Assembly (NCBI GenBank): GCA_023055425.1
Contig: JALGPY010000001.1
Location: forward strand, 140,765,368-140,829,367
Origin: Linanthus parryae
Taxonomy: Eukaryota; Streptophyta; Magnoliopsida; Ericales; Polemoniaceae
Direction of reading: 5' to 3'
DNA length: 64,000 bases
Shown here piece by piece: positions 1 through 12,180 of this stretch; positions within the stretch are counted from its first letter, which is position 1; each line of letters opens with the position of its first letter. The notes under the pieces were generated by a model. The model had not been told where the DNA came from and searched no databases. It was given only the letters and a program-made list of their open reading frames with translations. The position numbers were made by a program, and so were the translations under genes.

Positions 1-143
1 ATATTTTCCGCATTAATATCTTGAGGGTTATTAATCTGTAGAAAAATAGTGGGAGCTATATTTGATAAACTAGCCATTATTGAATATATTCAAAAATTCA
101 CAAATACTAAAACTTGCGTATTTTCCTTTTTGTAGAATTCCAA

Positions 144-940
144 ATGGCAAACAACTCATCGAGTTCACAACATTCCCTACGATCTGTCCTTGAGAAGGAC
201 AAGCTCTCTGGAACCAACTTTCTTGATTGGTACAGAAACTTGAGAATTGTTCTCAAGCAAGAGAAGAAACTGTACGCAATAGAGGAGCATGTTCCAGAAG
301 GTCCAGAGAACCAAACACCTGCTGCCTTAAAGGCGTATCAAAAGCGTGTTGATGAAGCTAATGATGCGGCCTGCCTAATGCTTTGCACCATGACTTCTGA
401 GCTTCAGAAGCAACACGAAAACATGAATGCTGTCGATATGATCGAACATCTAAAGCAGCTCTTCCAAGAGCAGGCGAGGGTAGAGAGGTATGAGGTCTCA
501 AAGGCACTGTTCAAATGTCATCTGGCAGAAGGGAACCCGGTGGGACCCCATGTACTCCGAATGATCGGGTACTTGGAGAATCTCGCCCGACTGGGGTTCT
601 CGGTCGGCCAAGAGTTGGCAACCGATCTCGTGTTGAAATCGTTGCCCGAGAGTTATGGACAGTTCATTATGAACTATAACATGAACGAGATCGTTAAACC
701 ACTGCCAGATTTACTCAACATGTTGAGGACGGCTGAACAGAGCATCAACAAGGGTAAGGGCAAGGCCATAATGATGGTACAGAAAGGAAAGGGCAAAAGG
801 TTTGCCTCTTCCTCCAAGGGAAAAGGCAAGTCAGTTGCCAAGTGGCATTGCCAAGGCCGTGACTAAAGGTGAGTGTCACTACTGCGGTCAGCCTGGACAC
901 TGGAGGAGGAACTGCCTATCTGGAGGACAAGAGGCTTGGA
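144..940 (+). pseudogene. copia-1 gag (nucleocapsid-like), frameshifted
   Basis: Gag forms the virus-like particle that packages retrotransposon RNA. The start is taken at ATG 144, where the protein opens MANNSSSS; an in-frame ATG at 114 lies in the leader. About 240 residues follow, with the copia-gag landmark LSGTNFLDWYRNLR near residues 22-35 and a lysine/glycine-rich tail. The frame ends in a stop at 864-866. The CCHC zinc knuckle (CHYCGQPGHWRRNC, spacing C-x2-C-x4-H-x4-C) lies at about 873-914 in the next frame, so a frameshift separates the gag body from its RNA-binding knuckle. A second shift near 930-960 leads into the protease frame. In related elements gag and pol form one long ORF, so these are lesions and not a programmed junction. 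Confidence 0.85.
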
Positions 941-3900
941 TTAGTGATTCCACCACCACCAGGTATTTTTGTTGTAGATGTCAATTTAACTGTCTCTACA
1001 TCATGGGTATTAGATACTGGATGTGGATCTCATATTTGTCGAAATATGCAGGATTTAAAGAGAAGTAGAAGATTGGCTAAAGGAGAGGTAGATCTGCGCG
1101 TTGGGAATGGAGCAAAGGTTGCTGCGTTGGCCATAGGCGTGTGCGAGCTATCTCTGCCTTCAGGATTAGTTTTAGAATTAAATAATTGCTATTTTGTGCC
1201 TGCTATGAGCAGAAAGATTATTTCTATTTCTTGTTTGGACAAGGATGGTTTTATTATTTCAATAAAGAACAATTGTTGTTCCTTTTATTTAAATAATATT
1301 CACTATTTTAGTGCGCAATTATTTAATGGACTTTATGTCCTTGATCTAAGCAATCCTGTCTACAACATTAATACCAAGCGGATTAAAATAAATGATTTAA
1401 ATCCTGCTTATTTATGGCACTGTCGTTTAGGCCACATAAATGATAAACGTGTATCTAGACTCCATAATGATGGATTACTAGATTCATTTGATTTTGAATC
1501 ATATGAGACATGTGAGGCTTGTTTATTGGGAAAAATGACAAAGTCCCCTTTCAATAAGAAAGGTGAGAGGACTAGTGAGCAATTGGCACTCATACATACT
1601 GATGTGTGTGGGCCATTTGCCACGCCTGCCAGGGGTGGTTATGTCTACTTCATTACTTTTACTGATGATTACAGTAGATATGGATTTGTGTACCTTATGA
1701 GGGCAAAATCCGAATCCTTTGAAGTGTTCAAAGAATTCAAGAATGAAGTAGAGAAGCAACTTGGCAAAAGTATCAAGGCTCTACGATCGGATCGTGGAGG
1801 AGAATACTTGAGCCAAGAGTTTGACGAATATCTTAGAGAGTGTGGGATCGTGTCCCAACTCACTCCACCCGGAACGCCACAATGGAATGGCGTGTCCGAG
1901 AGGAGGAATCGAACCCTATTGGATATGGTTCGATCTATGATGTGTCAAACCGATATTCCATTATCATTTTGGGCTACGCTCTATTAAGTGCAGCTTTCAC
2001 CATTAACCGTGTTCCATCTAAGTCAGTCATGAAGACACCATATGAGATATGGAGTGGGAGGCGTCCCACACTGTCGTTCATGAGGATTTGGGGCTGCGAT
2101 GTCTATGTAAAACGTTTACAATCAGACAAGCTAGGGCCTAAGTCGGATAAGTGTAAATTTGTGGGGTACCCTAAGAAAACTAAGGGATACTACTTCCACA
2201 ATCCAACCGAGAACAAAGTGTTTGTTGCTCGGACCGGCGTGTTTCTAGAAAGAGAGTTTGTCTCTAAAGAAGCAAGTGGGAGGAATGTAGAACTTGAAGA
2301 GGTTCAAGAACCACAAATCACTGAACCGATTATAAAACATGAACAGGAACCACAAGCAGTTGTGGAGCAACCTGTTCAGGAAACACAAGAGCTTCGTAGA
2401 TCTAGTAGAGTGCGCCAGGAACCCGAGAGGTATGGAATTCTCGTAACCGATTCCGGTGACACGATGCTCATAGATGATGAGCCTACTACCTATGAGGAGG
2501 CCATGAGTGGCCCAGACTCTCAGAAGTGGCTTGAAGTCATGAGATCCGAGATGGAATCCATGTATACCAACAAAGTATGGACTTTGGTGGAACCACCCGA
2601 TGGGGCGCGGCCCATAGGGTGCAAGTGGGTCTTCAAGAAGAAGATCGACATGGATGGTAATGTGATTACCTATAAGGGCCGATTGGTGGCTAAAGGATTC
2701 AGACAGATTCATGGTATTGACTATGATGAAACCTTTTCACCAGTCGCTATGACCAAATCCATCTGAATCCTACTTGCGATTGCAGCATACCACGACTATG
2801 AGATTTGGCAGATGGATGTCAAAACAACATTCCTTTATGGGAATATCCTCGAGGACGTGTATATGATACAGCCGGAGGGTTTTGAGGATCCAAAGCAAGC
2901 CAACAAAGTCTGTAAGCTGCAACGATCCATTTATGGATTGAAGCAAGCTTCTAGGAGTTGGAATCGACGTTTTGATGAAGTGGTCAAAGAGTTTGGCTTC
3001 ATCAGAAACGAAGATGAGTCTTGTGTCTACAAGAAGGTTAGTGGGAGCTCTGTAGCTTTTCTGGTCTTGTATGTGGATGACATACTACTCATTATAAACG
3101 ACATTCCCATGCTGCAATCTGTGAAAGATTGGCTCGGAAAGTGTTTCTCAATGAAGGACTTAGGGGAAGCAGCCTTTATACTCGGTATAAAGATCTATAG
3201 AGATAGATCTAAAAGGTTGCTTGGCCTAAGTCAAAGTACATATATTGACAAGGTGTTGAAAGGTTCAACATGCAAGATTCCAAGAAGTGATTCTTGCCCA
3301 TGTCACATGGAATCACTCTTTCGAAGAGTGGTTGTCCGTCCAATGACATTGAGAAGGAACGCATGAGTAGAATTCCCTATGCCTCGGCCATAGGATCTAT
3401 CATGTACGCCATGTTATGTACTAAACCAGATGTGTCATATGCCTTGAGTATGACAAGCAGATACCAATCCAATCCGGGTGAGAGTCACTGGATTGCAGTC
3501 AAGACCATCCTAAAGTACTTGAGAAGAACTAAGGATGCTTTCTTAATATTTGGCGGTGAGGAAGAGTTGCGTGTAAGGGGTTACACTGATGCAAGCTTCC
3601 AATCCGACAGAGATGACTTTAGATCACAATCGGGATATGTGTTTTGCCTGAATGGAGCAGCGGTGAGCTGGAAGAGTTCCAAGCAAGAGACGGTGGCTGA
3701 TTCTACAACAGAGGCTGAGTACATTGCTGCAAATGGTGCAGCAAAGGAGGCTGTTTGGATCAGAAAGTTTGTTTCTGAACTTGGTGTGGTCCCTAGCATT
3801 GCGGATCATGTGGAGTTGTTCTGTGACAACACTGGGGCGATCGCGCAATCAAAGGAACCCAGATCGCACCAGAAGTCCAAGCACGTGCTCATGAAGTTTC

Positions 3901-4058
3901 ATCTGATTCGAGATATTATCGATAGAGGAGACGTTCGGATATGCAAGATTCCTACAGATGATAATCTGTCAGACCCGCTTACGAAACCTCTCACGCAGTG
4001 GAAGCATGAAGGGCACACTAGGAGTATGGGCATACGAGATGCGCCAGATTGGCTCTAG
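941..4058 (+). pseudogene. copia-1 pol: protease, integrase, RT, RNase H; multiply broken
   Basis: Aspartic protease motif LDTGCGSH is at about 1009-1032. The pre-integrase zinc region (WHCRLGH ... CEACLLG) is at about 1414-1530. The integrase core shows its three acidic residues in HTDVCGP, RSDRGGEY and NGVSERR (about 1597-1910). Reverse transcriptase has MDVKTTF near 2812 and YVDD at about 3070-3081. RNase H shows GYTDAS, TTEAEY and CDNTGA at about 3580-3835. Lesions: a frameshift at the end of integrase (about 1925-1987), an in-frame TGA at 2764-2766 where relatives have arginine, and a frameshift between RT and RNase H (about 3265-3300). The final stop at 4056-4058 precedes the polypurine tract by a few bases. 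No functional polyprotein can be made. Confidence 0.9.
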
Positions 4059-4061
4059 TGC

Positions 4062-4072
4062 AAGTGGGAGAC
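4062..4072 (+). other. polypurine tract of copia-1
   Basis: AAGTGGGAGAC directly precedes the TGTTGGAA start of the 3' LTR. The same string, reverse complemented, borders the left LTR of copia-3 at 56386-56396. This is the usual position of the plus-strand primer in LTR retrotransposons. Confidence 0.8.
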
Positions 4073-5501
4073 TGTTGGAATAGATGCCCTAGTGGCAATC
4101 TAGTTTAGTATGAATTATTTGTGGCTAGAAATTCATTTATTATTTATTGGATATTTAATATAATGAAGTCCTTAGATTTACAATTGTGTTGTTTATCTTA
4201 AATATCCCTAGTCAAGTATAATGATTAATGGGACAATCATCTATAGACTAGTATGGGGTTTGATTGATATGGAGATATCACGATCCAACACATAGGTGTG
4301 CATTGGGGAATGTTGCACTGGATTGACCCATCTCCGAGAAGGCTACATACACGTTATGTTGAGTCACAAGCGCTTCTCGCAGTGCAATGGTATTGTCATC
4401 CTTAGACTTGAAGTCACTAGATATTCTAGTTGTGGATTATTGTGATCTTGGTAGCGTTAAACGCTACACCGTAACTGGGTAGTTATAAAGGCGTGTACTG
4501 GATACAATAAGAAGCAAGCTTAGAGATCGTAGTGGACGTAGATAGAATTTGTCCCTCTCACATAACGGGAGCAAATATCCTCGGCCACTCGAGGGATAGT
4601 GCTTATAGAATGTCTGGCCAGACTCAAATAAATCAATATGGGGTATTGATGTTATTTGCACGAATAAGGCTATTCCCATGGATCGAGAAACTATGGATTG
4701 GATATACGAGTGTGACTTGTATGTCTCGTGTCCAATCCGGATATAGAGACAAAGGGATGAGACAATTACTTGTACAAAGGTTGTCAAGATGACTATTCTA
4801 TTAGTTGGCTAGAATGGATGTTTTGCTAGAGACCGCTCCATATTAGCAAATAGTTGCTACCAACTAGATAGAACCTATGGGGTCACACGCTATATAGAGT
4901 TGAACTAGATTTGGGAATTAATTAATTGGATTAATTAATTAGAAGGATCACTTTGCAAACCCTTGCAAACTTAGTAGGGACTAATTTGCAAGGAAGGGAC
5001 TAAATTGAATTTTAGTAGGACTAGAATAAGTCCTTTAGGTAGTTAACAAGGAGTTGTTGGACTATATAAAGGACCTTCCTTCCTTCCTTCCCACATAACT
5101 TATGCTCATTAGTGAACATAACAAGAGTGGGAGAGAACAAAAGGAGAGAGAGCAAGCAACAAGGAGGACCGAACCGCCCCCTTGCCGCCGCCCTGTCCCC
5201 GTCGGCCAAAGGAGGCCGAGACCCTCCTTTGGGTCTCGTTTTGCGTGATTTCTTCTTCCTCTTCCTATTCCGGGCTAGCACCAAGGAGTTGGGAGATCTA
5301 GGATCAACTCTAGGCGTGGATCAACTATAGAGAACGTGACATAATTCGCGTTTGAAGTCATCAAGGAGAACCCAAAGGTGTGTTTATGATTTCTAACCCT
5401 TACCATCGTTATGTCTCTTGACTTGTGATCCTTGGAGGGTTTTGCATGGTTTTATGTTTGATTATGCTTCCGTTGTGCAATCCATGAATCAAAACCCTAC
5501 A
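4073..5501 (+). repeat. 3' LTR of copia-1 (about 1.43 kb)
   Basis: Begins TGTTGGAATAG and ends CCCTACA, so it has TG...CA ends. Long stretches, especially the last ~150 bases, match the reverse complement of the two copia-3 LTRs. The partner 5' LTR is outside the window, so insertion age cannot be estimated. Short ORFs here (for example about 4532-4792) recur in the other LTR copies only because the DNA is repeated; they are not genes. Confidence 0.9.
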
Positions 5502-7620
5502 ATTTGCTGTCGTGATTAATGGTGAGCCTATTGAGGATATTGTCCCTTTTAGAGGAATATGACAAGGGGATCCCATTTTCCCTTATCTTTTTCTGCTTTG
5601 TACAGAAGGGATAACAAGTTTGGTGCATAAATCTAAGGTGGAAGGCAAACTGAAGGGGGTCAAAGATGCTAGAACTTGCCCAGCTATTACTAATCTGCTT
5701 TTTGCAGTTGATAGTGTTTTCTTTGGCAAGGCTTCTATTGCTGAGGCTCTGGAGATGAAAAGAAACCTGGATTTATATGAAAGAGCGTATGGGCAGTGTC
5801 TTAACTATGACAAATCTGCATTGCGTTTTAACCCTAAACTTATGCAAGGTAGGAAAGAGGATATTGCTAGTATTTTGAAAATTGCAGCAGTACTCTAAGT
5901 ATCTTGGGCTTCCTACCTGTGTAGCAAAGAGCAAAACAACTCTCTTTCAAGGGGGTGAAAGAACAGATCTCAAACAGAGTGTTCGGTTAGACTCAGAAAG
6001 GCCTAAGTATTGCTAGTAGGGAGGTGATGATTTACATCATGAGTTGTTTTAAACTCCCAACAACTCTTACTGCGGAATTACAGGCTAAGGCTACTACTTT
6101 CTGGTGGGAGGGGGGGTTCTGAGGTGAAGAGAAAGCTTCACTGGGGCAAGTGGGAAAAACTTTGTACTAAGAAATGTGAAGGTGGTATGTGATTCAGATG
6201 TTTAGAAGCATTTAATCTAGCTTTGTTGGCTAAACAAGGATGGAGGATTATGTGCAATCCTAATTCTTTGGCTTCTAGAGTCCTAAAAGGCAACTATTTC
6301 AGAAACTCTGAATTTCTTGCTGCTCACTTGGGATCAACACCATCTCTTATGTGGAGAAGTATTCTCCTTGGAAGACATGTGATCTATGCTGGTATCAGAC
6401 ATGTTATAGGGAATGACCTTAGTACAAAAATGTACAGACACATGTGGCTTCCTATGGGAGGTGGAAGAATGATTTATAGCTATCCTACACTGGGTTTGGA
6501 GGCAAAGGTGGCTGAAAATGGAATATTGAACTTGTTGTTCTGTCTTTTGCTATGCCTGAAGCAGAATGTATATTGCAGATTCCTCTGTGTCAGGACAAGT
6601 CAAATGACAATATAATCTGGGGATACAAAAAAAATGGAGACTACACAGTGGCCTCTGGGTACCACATAGCCTCTAAATTGTGTTATTCTCACAGTCATGA
6701 GGAAGATGAAGAAGTTCAAAGTTCTCAGAACAGTGGGAGTTTGAAAAGAATATTTGGAAGCTACCATTACCAGAAAAGGTTACACAGTGACCTCTGGGTA
6801 CCACATAGCCTCTAAATTGTGTTATTCTCATTGCCATGAGGAAGATGAAGAAGTTCCAAGTTCTCAGAACAGTGGGAGTTTTGAAAAGAATATTTGGAAG
6901 CTACCATTACCAGAAAAGGTTCGTATTTTTACATGGAGGCTGTTTATGAACTATCTACCACTTAAGTGCAATATGAAGAAAAGGGGAATGGATATACCTG
7001 TTTTCTGTCCGTGTTGTAACACAGATTTTGAGGATCGACATCATCGGTTTCTGGGTTGTCCAAAATTAAAGTTGGTATGGGCAAACAGAGATATGGGATT
7101 GAAGCTTTTCGATTCAGCTCTCCGGCGTGTTGATTTCCAAATGGCTAAGCAATTCCTAATGAAGGATATGAGGAAATTCACGGTCATCTGTCGGCTTATC
7201 TGGAGCAAAAGAAATGGACTTGTCATGGAATGGAGAAGACTTGAGATTGATACAATTATTGAAGATGCAGATCGGTACATAGAGGAAGTGGACTTATCTG
7301 AAGATCTCCATGTCAAGATCCCCAATTCCTCAAGTATGGTCTCCGCCAGTTGAGAACTAGATCAAACTCAATGTTGATGCTGCTATGGATGTGGTTAATC
7401 TGATTGCTTAGGTTGGTTGTGTGGCTAGAGATCACCGTGGTAATTTCGTTGCCGCTATGTGTGGCCAGATCTCTTTCTCTATGGATTCTACGATTTGTGA
7501 AGCAAAAGCTCTAGAGTTGCGCTTAAGCTGGTTTAAATCCTTCTCGTCGGCGTCGATTCAGCTAGATACTGACTCACAGAACCTGATTCAATGTATGAAG
7601 ACGGTGGCCGTCGACATGAC
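5502..7620 (+). mobile_element. LINE (non-LTR retrotransposon) 3' part: RT, zinc-binding, RNase H; dead
   Basis: The reading opens in the RT at the V-I-N-G / QGDP region. The QGDP arginine codon has become TGA (5560-5562). The catalytic FADD box reads FAVD near 5700, so one catalytic aspartate is lost. Downstream are the KYLGLP and GREVMIK-type RT C-terminus, a zinc-binding zf-RVT region (FTWRLFMNYLPLK ... CPCC ... HHRFLGC, about 6930-7060) and an RNase H domain (NVDAAM, EAKAL, DTDSQ, about 7370-7620). Frameshifts occur near 5895, 6110 and 7350. The 5' part is missing because copia-1 borders it at 5501. The 3' end runs directly into the hAT-type promoter near 7620. Confidence 0.85.
6642..6920 (+). 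repeat. 139-bp tandem duplication inside the LINE
   Basis: Copy one is 6642-6780 and copy two 6781-6920. They differ at only a few bases, including one extra T in copy two. Both cover the region before the zinc-binding domain. The period is not a multiple of three, so the duplication itself shifts the reading frame. Confidence 0.9.
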
Positions 7621-7621
7621 C

Positions 7622-7790
7622 GAGTAAATCGTCTTCAGCCTATAAAATCGTCTTAATCCACTCCCCTCTGCTTACCCCACCCACAATTACTCTCTCTTCC
7701 TCCCTCTGATCGTCCCTTCACTCCCAACGCCGACCAGTTCGTTGGGTTCCCCGCAGCTGTCTCTGTCTTCTTCACTCTGCTTTTATGATA
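7622..7790 (+). promoter_or_regulatory. promoter and 5' leader of hAT-like copy 1
   Basis: TATA box TATAAAAT at 7641-7648, followed by a pyrimidine-rich leader. The block matches two copies in front of hAT copy 2 (TATA at 35674 and 36066). Here the upstream part is replaced by LINE sequence, so only the core promoter survives. Conservation of TATA and leader in three copies supports a real promoter; activity is not shown. Confidence 0.55.
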
Positions 7791-8029
7791 TTTGGCCATT
7801 TGGGTCCTCCTGAATTTCGATTTGTGCCGCTGATTGGCTTCTTAAGGTATTTCATCTCTTTCAGAAGGCGCAAGATTGGGTTTTTCGTTGCTATTTTTCT
7901 GGGTTTTCCACAATCTGATTGCTGGATTATCTTTTGCAGCTCTGGCGGTGAAGGACGGAATCGGGGTTGCTCGTTCAGAAACCTCCAAAATTTCCGGAAT
8001 TGCTGTTTATCGGGTTCTGTAGTTCCTTC

Positions 8030-10069
8030 TCGTCGAGTAGAAAACACCAATCTGGATGCCAGAAAAGAAGAAGGACTAGAGAAGTGGAAAAGTTTATTGA
8101 ATCCCAAAGAGGGCCTTTGCATAAATTTCTTGTTAGTATGGACACCACTAGTATCACAAACCCAGATTGTGAGAATGGAAACCCTAGTGATTTTCAGGTC
8201 GAAAACCCTAATTTTGAACAAGCTGGATACCTTTCAATTGCCCAACATGAAAACCCTGGGCAGGAGAAACCCTATAGATTTGTTAGCAGAAAATAATAAT
8301 GCAGAAAATTCTAGAGATATTGATCTTAGTATTCCTGAAATCATAGACACTGAAGAAGATTACTGGAAACAATTGCTTAAAAGGCTAGTCGCAGTCGTTC
8401 ACCTTATCGCTAAAGATGGTTTGGCTTTATCTGGAAGAGACACGTGGTCAACAGATGAGGACGGTGACCCCTATACCATCAGAAGGTTTGAAACCCTAAT
8501 TGAAATGATTGCGGAATTTGTTCCTGTTATGCAAGAACACTTTAGACGTGTTGAAAACAGCGAGCTGCTTGATCGTTATCCTAGCACGCGAAATTAGAAC
8601 AAGAGTCGTTGCAAAAGTTAAGGAAGCTGAATACTTTTCAGTAGTACTTGATTGTAATTCAAATGCTAGTTACGAAAGACAAGTTTCGCTTACTTTAAGA
8701 TGCGTGGATGTTTCTGCGACCCCGGTTAAAATAGAAGAGTTCTTTATAGACTTTTTGGATTTAGATGATACACAGGATAGACGCATTTTCGATGAACTTG
8801 TAAGGCTCATAGAAAGTCTTGGACTTGATATGAATGATATGAGAGGGCAAGGATATGCTGGTGGGTTAAGCATGAAAGGAGAAAAGGAAGGTCTACAAAG
8901 AAGATTATTAGATAGAAATCCCAGAGCATTCTACACTCCTTGTGGTTATCATAGTCTTAGTTTAGTACTCTCTGATGTGGTTAAATATTGTCCTAGATCA
9001 CATCTATTTGGAGCCATGCAAACCATATATTCTATATTTTCTAGTTCTTAACAGAGATGGCAAGTTTTAACTGATCGGGTGACATGGACAACAAGAGTTC
9101 AGCAGTTGCCTGAAACACGATGGGAAAGTTGCATTGAATGTGTTGAAGCAATCAAAAGCCATCCCATAGAGATAAGAGATGCTTTACTTGAATTGGCCGA
9201 AACTGAAAAAGATAATCTAATTCGAAGCCAGGCAAGATCACTAGCTACTTATTCGATGGATGACTTTGAATTTTTACTTGCCATGAATATTTGGTATGAA
9301 ATTCTATTCATTGTTAGTTCTGTTTGCAAAAGTTCAGAATCTGAAGATTTGCTTAGTGATTCTGCTGCAACTCAATTGCAAATTGTTGAGTCTTTACTTG
9401 AAAAGTTTAGAGTTAATGGATTTGCATCTATTGTGGACTCTACCAAAGATTTGGCTTTGGAAATGGACATCGAACCACTTTTTCAGGAAAAAACAAGTCA
9501 TCCGTAGGAAAAAAGATTTGGATGAGATCAAGAACAAGGATGTTGTAGCGTTATCTTGTGAAGAATCTTTTCGAGTTGAGGTGTTCTTATATTTAGTAGA
9601 TCAAACTATTTCTTCTTTTAAGACTAGATTGGAACAACTTAAGAATTTTGATAAAACTTTTGGCTTCTTATTAAACATTGGATCCTTGAAAGTTTTAGAT
9701 GATAAACTGCTGAAAGAACATTGTGCTTATCTTGGAAATTCCTTAACACACAAGTCAATATCTGACATTGATGCTTCAGCTTTGTATTCTGAATTGCAGG
9801 TGTTGAGAGAATGTTTACCTGCTGAAGTAGATAAGCCAATCAATGTGCTCAACTATTTGAAAGCAGTAGATTCTTATCCAAATGCATGCATTTGCTATAG
9901 AATATTGTACACTGTGCCTCTGATTGTTGCTTCATCTGATGGGAAATTCTCAAAAATAGAAATGACAAAAACATATCTACGATCGGATTTGTCAAAAGAG
10001 TGCTCAAGTGACTGGGCTGTCTTATCTATAGAAGAAGATATGCTAGAAAAATCAAACCTGAAGATTTAG
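8030..10069 (+). pseudogene. hAT-like transposase-derived gene (ZMYM1/DUF4371 type), copy 1, broken
   Basis: Plant proteins of this type derive from hAT transposases. Pieces in order: a basic N-terminus RKHQSGCQKRRRTREVEKF (about 8038-8095), whose aligned start codon is TCG where copy 2 has ATG; a DUF4371-like part with EEDYWKQLLKRLVAVVHLIA (about 8355-8415); a catalytic-core part with VVLDCNSNAS (about 8642) and RGQGYAGG (to 8865), where relatives have GYDGA; TRWES near 9118; and the C-terminal dimerisation region ending KTYLRSDLSKECSSDWAVLS (about 9969-10028). Lesions: frameshift near 8260, stop at 8595-8597, stop at 9049-9051, frameshift near 9495-9507, frameshift near 10050. The second acidic residue of the hAT core is alanine, so the protein was probably not a working transposase. 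Confidence 0.8.
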
Positions 10070-10075
10070 TCAGTA

Positions 10076-12180
10076 GTTTTGCACCTACAAGTGCAAGGGA
10101 AGTACATGATTTATGAAGTACTATATACTGGACATTTTTTTCATTTACCTCCTGCTCTTCCTTCTCCTTTTTTTTTTTGTCTTTTTGATCTGTGCAGGAC
10201 TTCAATTTTAATCTCCAAAGGGACCCGTGGATGCGGATACGAGCATCACCAAACAAACTACGTATATTTGTATGATTTTGATTCCACAGCCTCCCAGAAT
10301 TCATAGGTAGTGGATCGTCTTAGATCACTGACAAAATTTCTGCTGGATCTGTTACTTTAGTACTTCAATGTTTATCTAGAATGTTCATGATTGGTAATTT
10401 TTTTTGTTTAATCCACCTACCATTTGCAAATTACCATATTCATTACAGAGTTGATCCTCTTAGTGATTGTGCCCTGCATTTTTGTTATCTTTTCCATATT
10501 TAGCCTTTTGATTCAATATCCTTTTCTGTCTAATGTCGCTGGGTTGGAAGATAGACATATCATAAGTAATGGAAAACTGTCATTAGCTTTTTATCATTAT
10601 CCTTTGGCATCAGACACTCTTTTTTTGTGGTCAACAGTGTCAAAGCTGGTAGCATACCTCAGCAAAAGGTGTCCCGTCTTTCTTGAGCACTTACAGGACC
10701 CTGACTTTGGTAGTTTTGGGTTAAATCCCTGGGAAGAGAAAACAAGTAGCTTTTAGACAGTATATTTCTATATGAAGAAAATCATTGACCAAACATTTAT
10801 GGAAGGAGCAATAATAAGTCCTCTCAAACCACCACTGGACATGTTCCTGAATGTAAGTTAGAAACTATTGGATCATACTATTGAATTAATATATGGATTA
10901 AGATTCTCTCGAAGTTAGGAGGAAGAAGTTCGACAAATGACCATGCTACTGCCGTGAGCTAGACCTAGACATACGGGTCTTATACACGGTTTGATGTAAT
11001 ACTAAGACCAGCTGGCAGTACACAGGGTTCTTTATGTACAAGAAATTATGAGGTTGCTGTTCAAGGAATAGCACCCATTGATATGAATCATGCTCACATT
11101 TCTGATTCAGTTTTCTTTAAATTATTTTGATAAACTGCCTTCACAATGTGTAGTGATTAGTGCAGCTTTAACTACCCAGATGCTGGTATGAAGTTTATTC
11201 AACGGATGAGTGTTTCAGAATTGGAGCATCTCAAAGACTAAAACAATACACGGCTCTCTGTATATCGATGCTGTCACCGTTTCTCAGTACTGGTTCTACG
11301 CCTCTGTGGAATCTGGTAAGTAGTTCGAAATTTGTAACACATCTCATGTTTTCCTAAATTGTTTGTGTAAAGCAGTAGCTGCTAGAAAACTCATCAAGCC
11401 CATTATCTGCTACTCTTGTTTCTGTTTTTTTAGGAACTCGTAATTGATAGTTTATATCATAGAAAAGCATGTTGAGTGGTCAAATATAATAGGTGAAATA
11501 TTCACATTCGCAAATTTTGCCAAACTCCTTTCTGATCTGAATTTTAGGGGGAAGTTAATCAGATACAAAGATTGCTTCTTTGAAATAGGGAGATGTGGCC
11601 TTGATGAATCAGTCCTACAACAAATTGGGTGAAATATTCACAGTTGCAACATTTAGCCGAACTCCTTTCTGATCTGAATTTTAGGGGGAAGTTAATCAGA
11701 TACAAAGATTGTTTCTTTTTAAATAGGGAGATGTGGCCTTGATGAATCAGTCCTACAACAAACTTAACAGAGACCTGATGAAAGGGAAGATGTTTCATAG
11801 ATGCTGAGTTGATGCTCATATGGAGAGATTATGAACCATTCCTGAGCATAATTACACCCTCAAGGATTGATGCCGAGATGATGAACCATTCCTAGAACAA
11901 AAACCTGTGTACAAATCACTTTGTGGTTGTGGTCTGGATTGGTATGTGAGGAGTTAGTTGTGTTGCACTGTGGAGGTCGGTTGGGTTTTGGGGTTGATGA
12001 AATTGGGTTTTGGACTCGGTCAAGTTAGGCTCTGGCTTCTCACTGGGTTCTTGATTCGAACACCAACATTGCATTAGTTTTTTGTCCTTTGTTAATGGAG
12101 GTGGTGACTGGTTTGGGACAGAGGAGATGGTGGCGGTGGAGGCCATGTGCTCGATGGTGTTAATCGCCAATATTAATGGT
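10076..12180 (+). repeat. module A, copy 1 (non-coding block after hAT copy 1)
   Basis: Unrecognised non-coding sequence repeated at least six times in the window in the same orientation. Landmarks include GTGATTGTGCCCTGCAT at about 10464, GCTGCTAGAAAACTCATCA at 11378 and ATGAACCATTCCTAGAACAA near 11880. Its start carries the last hAT codons and a possible splice acceptor (CTGTGCAG near 10197). Matching blocks lie at 13670, 40740, 43060-45945, 46051 and 47021. The last ~280 bases (11900-12120) match 45750-45945. It probably represents the 3' part or flank of an ancestral hAT-like locus. Confidence 0.7.
11492..11770 (+). repeat. 136-bp tandem duplication within module A copy 1
   Basis: GGTGAAATATTCACA starts at 11492 and again at 11628. 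The following ~135 bases, through GATGAATCAGTCCTACAACA, are repeated with few changes. Other module A copies have one such unit. Confidence 0.85.

Larger units (their letters stand above)
1..5501 (+). mobile_element. Ty1/copia retrotransposon copia-1, 3' part with complete 3' LTR
   Basis: Domain order is gag, protease, integrase, reverse transcriptase, RNase H, which is the Ty1/copia order. The window opens in the 5' leader: bases 1-60 match, in reverse complement, the leader of copia-3 near 59880-59940, so the 5' LTR lies upstream of the window. The 3' LTR ends at 5501 in CCCTACA. LTR style and pol sequence resemble the Tork/Angela group, but this lineage call is from memory. The element is dead: the reading frame is lost at several places. 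Sequence after 5501 reads as LINE reverse transcriptase, so it probably landed inside a LINE. Confidence 0.93.

Noticed and set aside
4464..4792. ORFs shared by copia LTRs (4464-4792, 55742-55992, 62368-62655)
   Set aside because: They recur only because the LTRs are repeats, lie in non-coding LTR sequence and differ between copies.
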